Assembly (NCBI GenBank): GCA_015068135.1
Contig: SVLB01000003.1
Location: forward strand, 1 to 64,000
Length of the DNA: 64,000 nucleotides
Direction of reading: 5' to 3'
Source of the DNA: Oscillospiraceae bacterium
Lineage (GTDB): Bacteria; Bacillota; Clostridia; Oscillospirales; Oscillospiraceae
The position numbers were made by a program, and so were the translations under genes. The notes below the pieces were generated by a model. It was not told the DNA's origin, searched no databases, and saw only the letters and a program-made list of their open reading frames with translations. Below, piece by piece: positions 25,035-35,263 of the stretch (positions are counted from its first letter, which is position 1; each line of letters starts with the position of its first letter).

Positions 25035-28000
25035 TTACTGCTCTTTTACGAGGGTCGCCTGCCAGGGAGCCGCAGTGGAATACTGAAGCTTCAGGGTCTT
25101 TGCCGCATCCACACCCAGCTCGATATAGCCCCGGCTGGCGTTCATAACCGCTTGGCTGCCAAACACGATACCCGTCTTGCCGGCCATTTCTCCGCACTTA
25201 TCCAGCCGCCAATCGATGATCACCGCACTGTCGGCTGTCAAAGCACCGTCAACGGTGACACTATGGGCCTGATTGTTCCAAATGGTCGCTACGATCTTTC
25301 CGGAGATCTTGACCTCACCGCCATTTCGGCTGTCCGCGATCCGGATATCTCCGTAACCGTTGGTGGTCTGGGCGGCATTTACCTGGGTAGTCTTGTTATT
25401 GGTGCACTGGATATTATGCAGTGTCAGGGATTTTCCCGTAGCCACCGACACCGCGCCGCCCTGGCCGCCGGAGTTGCCGATAAAGACGGTATCCCGGATC
25501 TGCGCAGTGGCCAGCACCAAAACCGCACCACCGTTGCCGGTAGCAGCATTGCCCTCGAAGCTGCAATTGGTCACAGAGGTCTGCTCAGCGATCCGCAGAG
25601 CACCGGCCTCTCCGCCGCTGACCTGGGCCTTATTGTCCCGGAATACACACTGATCCAAGGACATTCCGCCGCCGGCCTTGGTCTCCACATTGATGGCACC
25701 GCCGAATTTGGAAGAATTCTTTTGGAAGGTACAACCGCTTACCTGCACCGGGACAGAGCTCTTGGCATAGATGGCACCGCCCAGATTGTTTGCATTGGTA
25801 GCGGTGGAATTATGGAAGAATTTACTGCCCGTAACGGTCATCTTGTGGTCGTCCTGCACATGGATGGCACCGCCGTTCTTTGTCACGGAGTTGCCCTTGG
25901 AGGCATCCTGCTCATCACCAAACACACAGCCGGTGATGGTCGTGGTGCCGCCGCTCCAGGAGGCTACCGCACCGCCGTGCTCCTGGGTGGTATTGCCGGT
26001 AAATACACAATCGGTCAGCTCCAGCTTACCTACGGAATTATCCTTCGTTCCGCCAAAGCTACCGCTGTCGGCCATGTAATTCATAATCGCGCCGCCGCTA
26101 AACTTGGCGGTATTCCCGGTAAACCGGCTGCCGCTGATCGCCGCACTGCCGCCCCAAATGCCAATGGCGCCGCCCCAGTTGGTAGCGTTGCTGTTATTGG
26201 CGAAGGTAGAACCAACGGCGATCAACGTACCGCAGTTTACGTGTACCGCACCGCCTCTTTGACCTTCAAAATACTGTAATGTTGTATTCTTCAGGGTCAA
26301 AGTCGCAGTCTTGGGAACAATGATATGGGCCGCCTTTGCGGCAGAAGTGCCACCTACCGTCAGGTTTTCCAGGGTCAGTTCCGTGTTGCCTTCGAATGTA
26401 AACGGGGAAACACCGGAAGCTACCGAAATGGCAGGTGCGCCGGAGTCTGCCGACACCTTGACCTTGACCCCCTCGGGGACCGTCAGGGACGTATCGGCTT
26501 TCCAATCGTCGGCATTGCCTTCCACCCGGTATTCGGCAAAGCTGTCGGCGGTCATGGCGCTAACCTTTGCGCACAACTCGCTCCAGCTGGTCACCGCAAT
26601 GTAGGTTTCCACCTCTTCCAGGGTTGCCGCCTTGCCTGCAAAGCTCAGCACCTTGTTTGCGCCCTGAACACTGCCCAGGGTAATACGGTCTTTGGAGGCA
26701 TTGAGCATAGCTTCATCGGTAAACTCTATCGCATTGCCGGTGGGTGCGTTTTTCCAGTCCACCACCAGCTGATCGCCGGTGAGCGCCTTGTTTACCTTGA
26801 TCACTCTGCCGGGAGCGGTGGCGATGTAAATCTCCACATCCATTTCACCGCCAATGGTCAGCCAGCCTGCACCGCTGTAAAGCTCCCGCTGACCTGCGGC
26901 GGCATTCACCGTCACGTCATTGAGGGTCATGGGGCCGCCATTGAGGTTGATTACATGGTCAGAGCCGTCATTGGCAAGCTTTGCACCGTTAACCGTAAGC
27001 TTTGCATCTGCACCGGAGGTGTAGATGGCATGGGTCCCGCAGTTTTCTGTAATCAGGTTGCTCAGGGTTACGTTGGCGACAGCATCTGCCTGCCGCAGGT
27101 CAACGCCTGCTTCTTTGGTATTGCGAACGGTGATATTGCGGATCTGAACCGTTCCGCACTTGATGCTCAAGCCGGTTTTTGCCCCGTCGATCACCACATC
27201 CGCCGCATCCACAACACTTCCTTCGGTATTTGCGCGAATACCGGAGCTAAGGGAATCCCCAATGGACACATTCTGCAGGTAGACCTTGCCGTTTTTGTCT
27301 GCCAGTACGCTGTGATTGCCGCCGGTAACCGCAGAATCGGTCATGTAAACCGTACCGCCGTCAATGGCTACCACATTATTCTTGGCAGATGCCAAAACAT
27401 TTACATCATTCAGCCGAACCACACCCGTTCCGGTGGCTCGGATATTGTCCTCCGTGGAAGTACCGATCTGGGACAGATTGCCGTCAGCATAGCCATTGAC
27501 GGTCAATTCCACATTGGAAGCATGGATGCTATTGGCACAACCGGAAATATGGGCACCCTTCAGCACCATAGTGCCGCCGGTTACATATACACCGATCCGG
27601 CTGTTGCTGAGGGTGGTATTTTGGGCGGTCAGTTTTCCGCCGTCTGCCCAAATGCCGTAGCGACCGGTCTGCTCGGAGGTAAAGTCGGTTGCCGCAACTT
27701 CACCGGCAGCAATGCGCAGGGCATCACCGGCCGCATTCAGAACCGTCACCTTCTCCAGCTTGACCTTCGGAGCCTTTTGGCAGACAAAGATCGTGTGGAT
27801 ATTATCGGCAGTGCCGCTCTTATGTCCCCGGATCTTTGTGTTCTGCAAGGTCAGCTCACCGGCATCGGCCTGTACGCTGTGCTTGGCAGTAAGGCCCAGG
27901 TCGCCGTTTTTGATCACAATACTGCCTACATTTCCGGCATTTTCCTTGCTGTTGATATAGATGTTCTGCTCACCGATATTCTCCGTGGTCAGACCGTCAA

Positions 28001-30863
28001 TTTCCACATGGCTTCCATCCGCACTGCACACCACGCGGACAGCACTGCCCTTGGTGTCCTTCACAGTCAGATTCTCGCCGTAGATCCTGCCGTCATTCTC
28101 CACGATAATGCCGTGATTGGTCTTCGTGCCCAAAACAGTGGAATCCTTCAGGGTGATCGTACCCTTTTCCTCTGCTTTCACACTGTTGGTTCCGGAGATG
28201 CCAAACTCGGAATCCGAGAGCACCAGGTTTGCGGTATGGGTTGCCAGCACCGTTTGATTGGTGATGTTTTCGGTACGCACATTGGAAAGATCAGAAGTGC
28301 CCGCCTCGGCCTTGATGGCTACCGGCACACCGGTGATCTGCACACCTTTGCCGGAAACATGGCTGGTATCCTTGTTGATCCGGATACCGGCACCGTCGGT
28401 ATTGGCTGTATGGCCTGTGATCTTCACGTTTTCCAGGTGTACATCACCGCCCTGGGCCAAAACGCCGTGGCGATCCTTGGTCAGGGAAATGGCAACGGAA
28501 ATATTTTGCAGTGTCAGCTTTGCGCTGTTTTCGCTCTTGGCACCGTGGCTCGTGGTATTGCTGATACTGCCGCCGTTTACCGTGATATTACCGGTTCCCG
28601 TGGCAGAAACACCGGCAGACTTCGCCTTCTTGATCACAAGATTGGAAATGGCAGCATTGCCCTCACTGATCCACACACCGTCTGCGCCGGCATCGTTCAC
28701 CGTTAAGCCTTGAATATTCGCCGTACCGGTTTTTACACGAAGGCCCGCATTGGAAACATTCTGAACGGTAATATTGCCGCCGGTCAGGGTACCGCCGCTG
28801 ACAAACAGGGCATGGACATCGCTCACATGGTCCTCGGTATGTCCGTTGACCACAACATTCTGCAGGTCCACTTCGCCGCCGTTCACGCGCACATTGTTAC
28901 TGACCGTGGCACCCATGGTGGAATTGCGCAGTTTGATGGTACCGCCATGGTTGCCGATATTATAATGGTTGTTTTCCGTGGTCAGGCCGTCAAAGCTGAT
29001 CTGACCCCGGGACTGGTCGATGGCATACTCGCCGCAATCGGAAATGGTGACCTTGCTGCCGTTGATCACTGCTGTGTCACCATCCACACGCAGACCGCTG
29101 AATTTGCCGTTGGAGATTTTTACATTCTCGGCCTCGATGGTGCCGCCGGTGGCGTAGACCGCATGGTTTCTGCCGTCGGTATCCGCCAGGTTGCCCAAAA
29201 TATCCACATTTTTCAGAGTCAGGGTACCTGCGGTGATCTTGGTATTGTTGGTGCCGGATTCCAGCAGCTGACCGTCGGTGATGCTTAAGCTTCCGCCGTC
29301 CACAACGATATTATTGTAGCGGATATTCTCAACGGTCAGGTTTTTGACCTCCATCACACCGGGGACCCCGGTATGGTCCTGGAGCGTATTGTTGATGCCG
29401 CCTGCCTTGGTGGATTTGCTGATCACCAGGTTTTCCGCTGTGACCGCACCGCCCTTGTTGCGGATGCCGTAGCCGGTGGCATTTTTGACAGTGACATCTG
29501 CCACCTCCAGCTTACCGCCCTCCAGCAAAATGCCGTGGGTGGAAGCAGAACCGGCACTGGAATTGCCCAAAACCTGCACATTGTTCATGGTCACTTCCGC
29601 TTTATAAATGCGCACATTGTTACTGCCCGACGCACCCAGGGAAATATCGTGAATATTCACCTTGCCGTCATAGGCGTAGACATTGGTCACCGTGGTCAGA
29701 AGGACCTCTGCCCCGGTCAGCTCCAGGGATGCCGTATCTTCATTGGCAATGGCAAAGCGGTTGCCGCTGAACATAACCTTTTGGCCGGAAATCAGAGCCG
29801 TGCCGTTGTGCTTATTGAGAACTGCTTTATTTTTCACATTGTCCAGGAAGCTGCCGCCGGTGATCTCCAGCTCGCCCGTATTGACGATGCCGCAGTTGTA
29901 GCTATTGCTGACAGAGCCGCCGGTCATCACCAGCTTACCGGCATTTTCAATGCTGTGATAGCCGGAATCCGCCAATGCTCCGCCATGCAGGTTCAGCGTT
30001 CCCGTCTTGCTGACCTTCAGCAGGGTGTCACCGCTGTTATTGAGGGTGATCCCATCCACAGTGGCCTCACCGCACAGATAAATGCCTCTGACACCGGAGC
30101 CGGTAACGGTGGCACTCTTGGCCGTAACAAACAGCTTCGCCCCTTCCGCAACATAGATACCGTCACGGACACTCTTCTGATTGTTACCGCCGTTAAAGGA
30201 AAACTCGCCGGAAATGACCGTTACATTATGATAGGCATCCCGGACGGTGCCGCCGTTTTGGGTGAGGGTGCCCTCGCTGTAAATACCGGCATATTTTTCT
30301 CCGCTTCCGGCGATCTCGCCTTCGGAAAGGGTCATTTCGCCCTTATTGTAAATATTGTGTCCCATTGCGCCGGACATGGTGCCGCCATTCATGTGGAACA
30401 CGCCTTCGACCAGGGTATTTGCCGCCCCGGCAGAAGCATTTTTCACAGAAGCGGTCTGCTCAATGCTCCAAACGGCACCCTCGGCTGCGTGGATGCCGCC
30501 GGCAACGCCGTCTGCGTCAATGGTAACCGCGTCTTTTACTGTCAGCTGTGCGCCGGAGGGGATAACGATCATATACTCGTCCCCTGCCCAACCGTCACCG
30601 CCGGCTGTGATGGAGCCATCTCCATAAAGGATCTTGGTCCCCTTTACCTCCAAAGGAGCCTTCAGGACCAGATCTCCCTTCACAGCGATCTTCGTAACAG
30701 AGGCATCCGCCATTTTTTCCCGGAGGTCGTCCTCTGTCGCGGCTTCTGACTGATCGCGCATACCCGCAAAGATCAGGTAGCCCGCGATACAGGCGATCAC
30801 CAAAATAATGGCGGCAATCATCAGAAGCAGTTTATTTTTCGAAATTGCCTTTTTTCTTATCAT
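25035..30863 (-). CDS. Giant N-terminally anchored beta-helix protein
   Basis: A 1942-residue protein. Residues 1-11 are basic and 12-34 form a hydrophobic segment (LLLMIAAIILVIACIAGYLIF) without an obvious cleavage site, so it is probably an uncleaved signal anchor. Residues 60-1400 are dozens of short Asn/Gly/Thr-rich beta-helix coils (for example YGIRNKGGAVTAENLVIS). Residues 1500-1880 carry polymorphic-membrane-protein-style units with GGAI and FxxN motifs (RGGAVHV, STFANNSN, FSGGAIMNY). No catalytic residues can be assigned. It sits inside a sugar ABC transporter operon, 55 bp after the second permease. I infer a surface adhesin or polysaccharide-capture scaffold serving that transporter. 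Confidence 0.8.
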   Translation of the reverse strand: MIRKKAISKNKLLLMIAAIILVIACIAGYLIFAGMRDQSEAATEDDLREKMADASVTKIAVKGDLVLKAPLEVKGTKILYGDGSITAGGDGWAGDEYMIVIPSGAQLTVKDAVTIDADGVAGGIHAAEGAVWSIEQTASVKNASAGAANTLVEGVFHMNGGTMSGAMGHNIYNKGEMTLSEGEIAGSGEKYAGIYSEGTLTQNGGTVRDAYHNVTVISGEFSFNGGNNQKSVRDGIYVAEGAKLFVTAKSATVTGSGVRGIYLCGEATVDGITLNNSGDTLLKVSKTGTLNLHGGALADSGYHSIENAGKLVMTGGSVSNSYNCGIVNTGELEITGGSFLDNVKNKAVLNKHNGTALISGQKVMFSGNRFAIANEDTASLELTGAEVLLTTVTNVYAYDGKVNIHDISLGASGSNNVRIYKAEVTMNNVQVLGNSSAGSASTHGILLEGGKLEVADVTVKNATGYGIRNKGGAVTAENLVISKSTKAGGINNTLQDHTGVPGVMEVKNLTVENIRYNNIVVDGGSLSITDGQLLESGTNNTKITAGTLTLKNVDILGNLADTDGRNHAVYATGGTIEAENVKISNGKFSGLRVDGDTAVINGSKVTISDCGEYAIDQSRGQISFDGLTTENNHYNIGNHGGTIKLRNSTMGATVSNNVRVNGGEVDLQNVVVNGHTEDHVSDVHALFVSGGTLTGGNITVQNVSNAGLRVKTGTANIQGLTVNDAGADGVWISEGNAAISNLVIKKAKSAGVSATGTGNITVNGGSISNTTSHGAKSENSAKLTLQNISVAISLTKDRHGVLAQGGDVHLENVKITGHTANTDGAGIRINKDTSHVSGKGVQITGVPVAIKAEAGTSDLSNVRTENITNQTVLATHTANLVLSDSEFGISGTNSVKAEEKGTITLKDSTVLGTKTNHGIIVENDGRIYGENLTVKDTKGSAVRVVCSADGSHVEIDGLTTENIGEQNIYINSKENAGNVGSIVIKNGDLGLTAKHSVQADAGELTLQNTKIRGHKSGTADNIHTIFVCQKAPKVKLEKVTVLNAAGDALRIAAGEVAATDFTSEQTGRYGIWADGGKLTAQNTTLSNSRIGVYVTGGTMVLKGAHISGCANSIHASNVELTVNGYADGNLSQIGTSTEDNIRATGTGVVRLNDVNVLASAKNNVVAIDGGTVYMTDSAVTGGNHSVLADKNGKVYLQNVSIGDSLSSGIRANTEGSVVDAADVVIDGAKTGLSIKCGTVQIRNITVRNTKEAGVDLRQADAVANVTLSNLITENCGTHAIYTSGADAKLTVNGAKLANDGSDHVINLNGGPMTLNDVTVNAAAGQRELYSGAGWLTIGGEMDVEIYIATAPGRVIKVNKALTGDQLVVDWKNAPTGNAIEFTDEAMLNASKDRITLGSVQGANKVLSFAGKAATLEEVETYIAVTSWSELCAKVSAMTADSFAEYRVEGNADDWKADTSLTVPEGVKVKVSADSGAPAISVASGVSPFTFEGNTELTLENLTVGGTSAAKAAHIIVPKTATLTLKNTTLQYFEGQRGGAVHVNCGTLIAVGSTFANNSNATNWGGAIGIWGGSAAISGSRFTGNTAKFSGGAIMNYMADSGSFGGTKDNSVGKLELTDCVFTGNTTQEHGGAVASWSGGTTTITGCVFGDEQDASKGNSVTKNGGAIHVQDDHKMTVTGSKFFHNSTATNANNLGGAIYAKSSVPVQVSGCTFQKNSSKFGGAINVETKAGGGMSLDQCVFRDNKAQVSGGEAGALRIAEQTSVTNCSFEGNAATGNGGAVLVLATAQIRDTVFIGNSGGQGGAVSVATGKSLTLHNIQCTNNKTTQVNAAQTTNGYGDIRIADSRNGGEVKISGKIVATIWNNQAHSVTVDGALTADSAVIIDWRLDKCGEMAGKTGIVFGSQAVMNASRGYIELGVDAAKTLKLQYSTAAPWQATLVKEQ

Positions 30864-30918
30864 AGCTTTACCCTTCTCGTAAAGTTTCGGAAGCCTGGCG
30901 GCCTACAGAAAGACCGCA

Positions 30919-31779
30919 TCACTTCACGCCACGGTATGCCATTGCCGCAATGATCTTCTTACTTGCCGCAAGGAACAGAAGCAGGACGGGCAGCACCAGG
31001 ATGCAGTTGCCTGCCATAATAATGGGCCACTGCAGTCCGCCTTCCAGGGTCTTCATGCTCTCAATGGCAATGGTAATGGGACGGACCTCATCGTGATAGG
31101 TCATGACCAGAGGCCAGAAATAGGAGTTCCAGGTACCGATCACGCTGAGCATCATAACGTTTGACAGGGTCGCCTTGGACATGGGCAGCATGATCTTGGT
31201 AATGATCTGCAGTTCACTTGCCTCATCCAGCCGGGCAGACTCCAGCAGCTCCTCGGGAACCTGCATAAAATTCTGACGCAGCAGGAAAATGCCAAAGGCA
31301 TTGCAAAGGCAGGGCACGATCTGCGGGATCAAAGTTTTGATCATCCCTGCTTCCATAAACATTTTGGATACGCTGGGATAGGTGATGACAGTAGGCACCA
31401 TAAATGCCACCATCAGCAAACCGAAGAAAAATCCGTTGCCCTTAAACTTATATTTTGCAAAGGCATAGGCCGCGGGAACCATCACCAGGAACTGTCCGAC
31501 GGTGGTTGCCACAAGGATCAGCAAAGAGTTTCCGATGTATCTGCCCAGGTTCAATTCGCTGAACACCGATATGTAGGCTTCGATCGTGGCCTTCACAGGC
31601 AGCAGCGTAGGCGGGAATTGGATTGCTTCGGCATTGGTTTTGAAGGAGGTGGCGACCATCCACAAAAACGGGAAGCCAAAGAAAACGCACACCACTACCT
31701 TCATGATGGTTCCAATGATGGTACCGGAGATCTTACGGGCCTTGCGAAGCCGCCGGACTTGTTGTTTTGACATTGCCAT
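30919..31779 (-). CDS. Carbohydrate ABC transporter permease, MalG type
   Basis: A 286-residue inner-membrane permease of the CUT1 class with six predicted membrane helices. The cytoplasmic EAA loop that docks to the ATPase is visible as ESARLDEASELQIITKIMLP. It follows the MalF-type permease by 18 bp and is preceded by a GGGG-rich ribosome site. Together with 31798, 32711 and 33906 it forms a full importer. Confidence 0.93.
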   Translation of the reverse strand: MAMSKQQVRRLRKARKISGTIIGTIMKVVVCVFFGFPFLWMVATSFKTNAEAIQFPPTLLPVKATIEAYISVFSELNLGRYIGNSLLILVATTVGQFLVMVPAAYAFAKYKFKGNGFFFGLLMVAFMVPTVITYPSVSKMFMEAGMIKTLIPQIVPCLCNAFGIFLLRQNFMQVPEELLESARLDEASELQIITKIMLPMSKATLSNVMMLSVIGTWNSYFWPLVMTYHDEVRPITIAIESMKTLEGGLQWPIIMAGNCILVLPVLLLFLAASKKIIAAMAYRGVK

Positions 31780-31797
31780 AATTCTTCGCCCCCCTTA

Positions 31798-32718
31798 TTA
31801 TTGGTAGTGGACCCGCTTGCCAAGAACGCGGAAATAGATAACGGTAAAGATCATCAGAATGATCAGAAGCACCGTGCCGGCTGCAGCTGCCACACCGGCC
31901 TGACCGGAGGTCTTGTTCAGCGTATAGATCAGGAACACCAGCACGTTTGTGTCGCACAAACCGTTGGTCAGGATACGTACCGAGTCAAACACCTTGAAGG
32001 AATTGATGGTAATGGTGATGAGCAGGAAAAAGATCTGCGGAGACAGCATGGGCAGAGAGATCTTGAAGAAGGTCCGCAGCTTGCCGGAATCATCCAGGTC
32101 CGCCGCTTCCAGCAGCTCCGTGGGAATGGATTTCACCGCAGACAGCAGGATCAGCGCATAGTAGCCAATGCCCTTCCAAATAGAAACGATCATAATGGAG
32201 ATCATTGCCGTATCGGAGCTGTTAAACCACTTCAGACCGGGCAGATTAAACCAGCTCAGCACAAAGTTGAACAAGCCCTCATCATCCATCAGCCACTGGA
32301 AGATCATCGCCACGCTCAAAAGCGCGCAGATATGAGGCAAAAACATAAATCTCTGGACGATGCCGTTGATAAAGGTGCTTCTTTGCAGCCACAGTGCGAA
32401 GATCAGACCCAAAACGATCAAGAAGAACACAGATCCGAGGGTGTAGATCAGGGTATTGCGCACAGCGGGCCAAAAGTCTGGGTGGTTGAACAGCCGGACA
32501 TAATTGTCAAACCCCACAAAGGTATTGCCCTTGAACACATTGATATCGTAAAAGCTGTTGATGATCATATCAATGGCCGGATAGAAGGTAAACACAGCCA
32601 GCAGAAGTACGGTGGGTAATACCATGGCATAAGGAAGCACGAGCCTGCCAATATAGACCTTCTTGCGTTTCGGGTTGGAAAGCGCGTTGGCGGGGACATC
32701 CACTTTTGCCTTAGTCAT
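31798..32718 (-). CDS. Carbohydrate ABC transporter permease, MalF type
   Basis: A 306-residue CUT1 permease. The EAA loop reads EAADLDDSGKLRTFFKISLP, and the first membrane helix is VLPYAMVLPTVLLLAVFTF. Its start overlaps the stop of the ATPase gene by 8 bp, with AAGGAGG inside the ATPase reading frame, so translation is coupled. It pairs with the MalG-type permease downstream. Confidence 0.93.
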   Translation of the reverse strand: MTKAKVDVPANALSNPKRKKVYIGRLVLPYAMVLPTVLLLAVFTFYPAIDMIINSFYDINVFKGNTFVGFDNYVRLFNHPDFWPAVRNTLIYTLGSVFFLIVLGLIFALWLQRSTFINGIVQRFMFLPHICALLSVAMIFQWLMDDEGLFNFVLSWFNLPGLKWFNSSDTAMISIMIVSIWKGIGYYALILLSAVKSIPTELLEAADLDDSGKLRTFFKISLPMLSPQIFFLLITITINSFKVFDSVRILTNGLCDTNVLVFLIYTLNKTSGQAGVAAAAGTVLLIILMIFTVIYFRVLGKRVHYQ

Positions 32719-33775
32719 GGAGCTCCCCCTCCTTTGTCATCTCATAACAGCCGGTCAAGACAGATGCATCGCGGATGCGCAGACCTTCGGCATCAAAATA
32801 GTACAGATCCTCTTTCTCAACGCCCACATAGATCTCATCATCCACGGCAAAGTCCATATTCAAAGACTTAGACATAACCGTAACCTCTTTGTCCATAACC
32901 TTTATCTGGAGCTTATAGAGGGTCTCGGAGCCCAGCATTTCACGGGTCATGATCTTTGCCCTGCGGCAGTACATCCACTGGCCCTGCTCCCGGGACAGCT
33001 GAATCTTCTCGGGACGGTAGCCGATCTGGGTCTTGCCGTCCTTCATCAGGTGGATATTCATAGGCGGTGTACCGATAAACTGGGCCGTAAACACATTGTT
33101 GGGATCATTATAGATGACCTCGGGAGGTGCCAGCTGCTGGATCTCACCGTGGTCCATCAAAATGATGGTATCGGCCATACTCATAGCCTCGGTCTGGTCA
33201 TGGGTAACATAGACGAAAGTGGTCTTCAGCTTGTGGTGCAGCTCGATCAGCTCCGTACGCATGGATACACGCAGCTTGGCATCCAGGTTACTCAGGGGCT
33301 CATCCAGCAAAAATACCTTGGGCTTTTTGACCATGGCACGGGCCAAGGCCACACGCTGGCGCTGACCGCCGGACAGCTCAGAGGGCTTTCTGTCCAGGTA
33401 GGGGGTCAGGCCGACAGTCTCCGCCACTTCCGCGATCAGCTTTTTCCGCTCAGCCTTGGGGACTTTCTTATTCTTCAGGCCAAACTCGATATTGCCGTAA
33501 ACGGTCATGGTGGGATAAATTGCGTAGTTCTGGAAGACCATTGCGATGCCCCGCTTTCCGGGAGGCACATCGCTGATCTCCTCATCGTCAATGTAGAGCT
33601 CGCCGGAGGTAGCAGGGCCGATACCTGCGATCATGCGCAGCAGGGTCGTCTTGCCGCAGCCGGAAGGTCCTACAAGAACAGTAAATTCTCCGTCCTTAAT
33701 GGTAAGATCCAAATCGTCAATGATCTTGGTTTCACCAAAGGACTTACATATATTCTTAAATACGATCTCGCCCAT
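32711..33775 (-). CDS. Sugar ABC transporter ATP-binding protein, MsmK/UgpC type
   Basis: A 354-residue ATPase: Walker A GPSGCGKTTLLRM, signature LSGGQRQRVALARA, Walker B VFLLDEP and switch His in YVTHDQTEAM. A C-terminal TOBE/regulatory region follows (about 240-354). In many Firmicutes this ATPase is encoded elsewhere and shared between importers; a dedicated copy inside the CUT1 operon is less common. It is first of the coupled ATPase/permease trio, after a stem-loop separating it from the binding protein gene. Confidence 0.93.
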   Translation of the reverse strand: MGEIVFKNICKSFGETKIIDDLDLTIKDGEFTVLVGPSGCGKTTLLRMIAGIGPATSGELYIDDEEISDVPPGKRGIAMVFQNYAIYPTMTVYGNIEFGLKNKKVPKAERKKLIAEVAETVGLTPYLDRKPSELSGGQRQRVALARAMVKKPKVFLLDEPLSNLDAKLRVSMRTELIELHHKLKTTFVYVTHDQTEAMSMADTIILMDHGEIQQLAPPEVIYNDPNNVFTAQFIGTPPMNIHLMKDGKTQIGYRPEKIQLSREQGQWMYCRRAKIMTREMLGSETLYKLQIKVMDKEVTVMSKSLNMDFAVDDEIYVGVEKEDLYYFDAEGLRIRDASVLTGCYEMTKEGELHD

Positions 33776-33866
33776 AAGTATTCATTCCTTTCTGTATCCG
33801 GTCCCGCCCCATCGGCACATAGGGTCCTATGCGCTCACCGTGGACGGAGCCATATCGTATGCGGCA

Positions 33867-33899
33867 ATAGGGCAACCGCCGTGTATGCAGTTGCCCTAT
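33867..33899 (-). promoter_or_regulatory. Intercistronic stem-loop after binding protein gene
   Basis: Minus strand ATAGGGCAAC and GTTGCCCTAT form a perfect 10-bp stem with a 13-nt loop, 7 bp after the binding protein stop codon, with no T-run. Such hairpins commonly stabilise the upstream mRNA so the binding protein is made in excess; that role is inferred. The rest of 33776-33905 is non-coding. Confidence 0.6.
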
Positions 33900-33905
33900 C
33901 TTTTT

Positions 33906-35222
33906 TTAAGAGAAGATTGCCTCAGCCTGGGTGCGCAGGAAGTTCACCGCCTGCTCAGGAGTCATAGACTCATCGGTAATGACAAAGGCAAAGGCTGCGG
34001 CGATCTTATCACGCCACTGCTCCAGATATACGGACCACTCGTTGTAAGTGGCATACTCCAGCTGATCATAGGCGACCTTCGTCTGGGGATTCTCGTCCCA
34101 GTAGGCTACCATGTCGGCATTGGTGCCTGCGCTGATGGTGTAGGGCAGATAGCCGGTACGGATGGCATTGTCCACCACCTGCTTGTCTTCAAACAGGAAC
34201 TTGATGAACTCCCAGGCTGCCGCGGCTTCCTGAGCAGAAGCGGTGTCCAGAGCAACGATGCCGCCACCGCCGATGGGTGCGCAGTAGCCGCCGTAGCCAA
34301 CGAACTTGGCAACGCCCAGGTTGATATTATTGGCCTTGCAGTCTTCGATCACCTGCTTCAGGTCAGCGCTGGACGCAACATAAGCCGCCAGCTTGCCGGA
34401 GAGGAAGGAGTTCTTCATCTTGGTGATGGAATCCACAGCATCCACAGTGGCACAGTAGCCGCCATCGATCCAGCTCTTCCAGTCGTTCATGTGGGTAACG
34501 AGGTAATCGTCATCCAGCAGTGCGGGCTTGTCACCGCCGCCCAGGGTCAGGCCGGGTGCGCCAAGGGAGCGCAAAATGGGTCTTTGAATAAAGCCGGTAT
34601 CCAGGCCAATGCCCATACCCATAATGTCAGGGTTGTTGGCAGTGATCTGCTCAGCCATTTCGGCAAAGTTTTCCAGGCTGGTGGGCTCAGCGGTATAATA
34701 GTCCTTGTTGTAGTAGATGATGGCAGAAGAAACCAGATAGGGGAACTCAATGATCTGATTCTCGTAGTGCTCCATGTAGTAGCGCAGGCTTTCGGGGATG
34801 TTTGCGACATCCCAGTTGTCCTTGGTCACATAAGCGGACATATCCTTCAGCGCGCCGTTTTCGGCAAGCTCTTCAATGCCGCCTGCACCGACCAGTGCCA
34901 GAACAGGCGCAGTGTCTGTGCCATAGGCGGTCTTGATCTTGGACAGAACGTCATAGTAGCTGCCCTGATAGGTGCCTACCACAGTGATGCCCAGGCCGTT
35001 GGTCTCGTTAAACTGCTTGATCTGCTCATCGAGCAGCTTGCCATGCTCACCGGCACGGGTATGCCAAAACTCAATGGTGACAGGACCGCTGACAGATACA
35101 GCTTCGCCGGAATCGCCTTCCTTGTCTGTCTTGGAACCGGAATCGGAACCGCAGGCGCAGAGGCTCAGCAGCATCACAACGCAAAGCATTGCCGCAACGA
35201 ATTTCTTCCAATTATACTTCAT
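33906..35222 (-). CDS. Sugar-binding lipoprotein of ABC transporter
   Basis: A 438-residue extracytoplasmic solute-binding protein, cluster B/SBP_bac_1. Signal peptide with lipobox LCAC (Cys near 23), then a Ser/Asp/Gly linker and typical stretches TIEFWHTRAGEHG, FNETNGLGITVVGTYQG and AAAWEFIKFLFEDKQ. The start at 35222 has AAGGAG at good spacing; the in-frame ATG 42 bp upstream does not. The imported sugar is unknown; the neighbours suggest a beta-linked oligosaccharide. Confidence 0.93.
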   Translation of the reverse strand: MKYNWKKFVAAMLCVVMLLSLCACGSDSGSKTDKEGDSGEAVSVSGPVTIEFWHTRAGEHGKLLDEQIKQFNETNGLGITVVGTYQGSYYDVLSKIKTAYGTDTAPVLALVGAGGIEELAENGALKDMSAYVTKDNWDVANIPESLRYYMEHYENQIIEFPYLVSSAIIYYNKDYYTAEPTSLENFAEMAEQITANNPDIMGMGIGLDTGFIQRPILRSLGAPGLTLGGGDKPALLDDDYLVTHMNDWKSWIDGGYCATVDAVDSITKMKNSFLSGKLAAYVASSADLKQVIEDCKANNINLGVAKFVGYGGYCAPIGGGGIVALDTASAQEAAAAWEFIKFLFEDKQVVDNAIRTGYLPYTISAGTNADMVAYWDENPQTKVAYDQLEYATYNEWSVYLEQWRDKIAAAFAFVITDESMTPEQAVNFLRTQAEAIFS

Positions 35223-35263
35223 GATAATACGCTCCTTTTTTATAATTGTTTTCTTTGAAAACA

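Noticed and set aside
26325-30749. Long plus-strand open frames opposite the 1942-residue beta-helix gene
   Set aside because: Repetitive Gly/Ile/His composition is the reverse complement of beta-helix repeats. No starts with ribosome sites.
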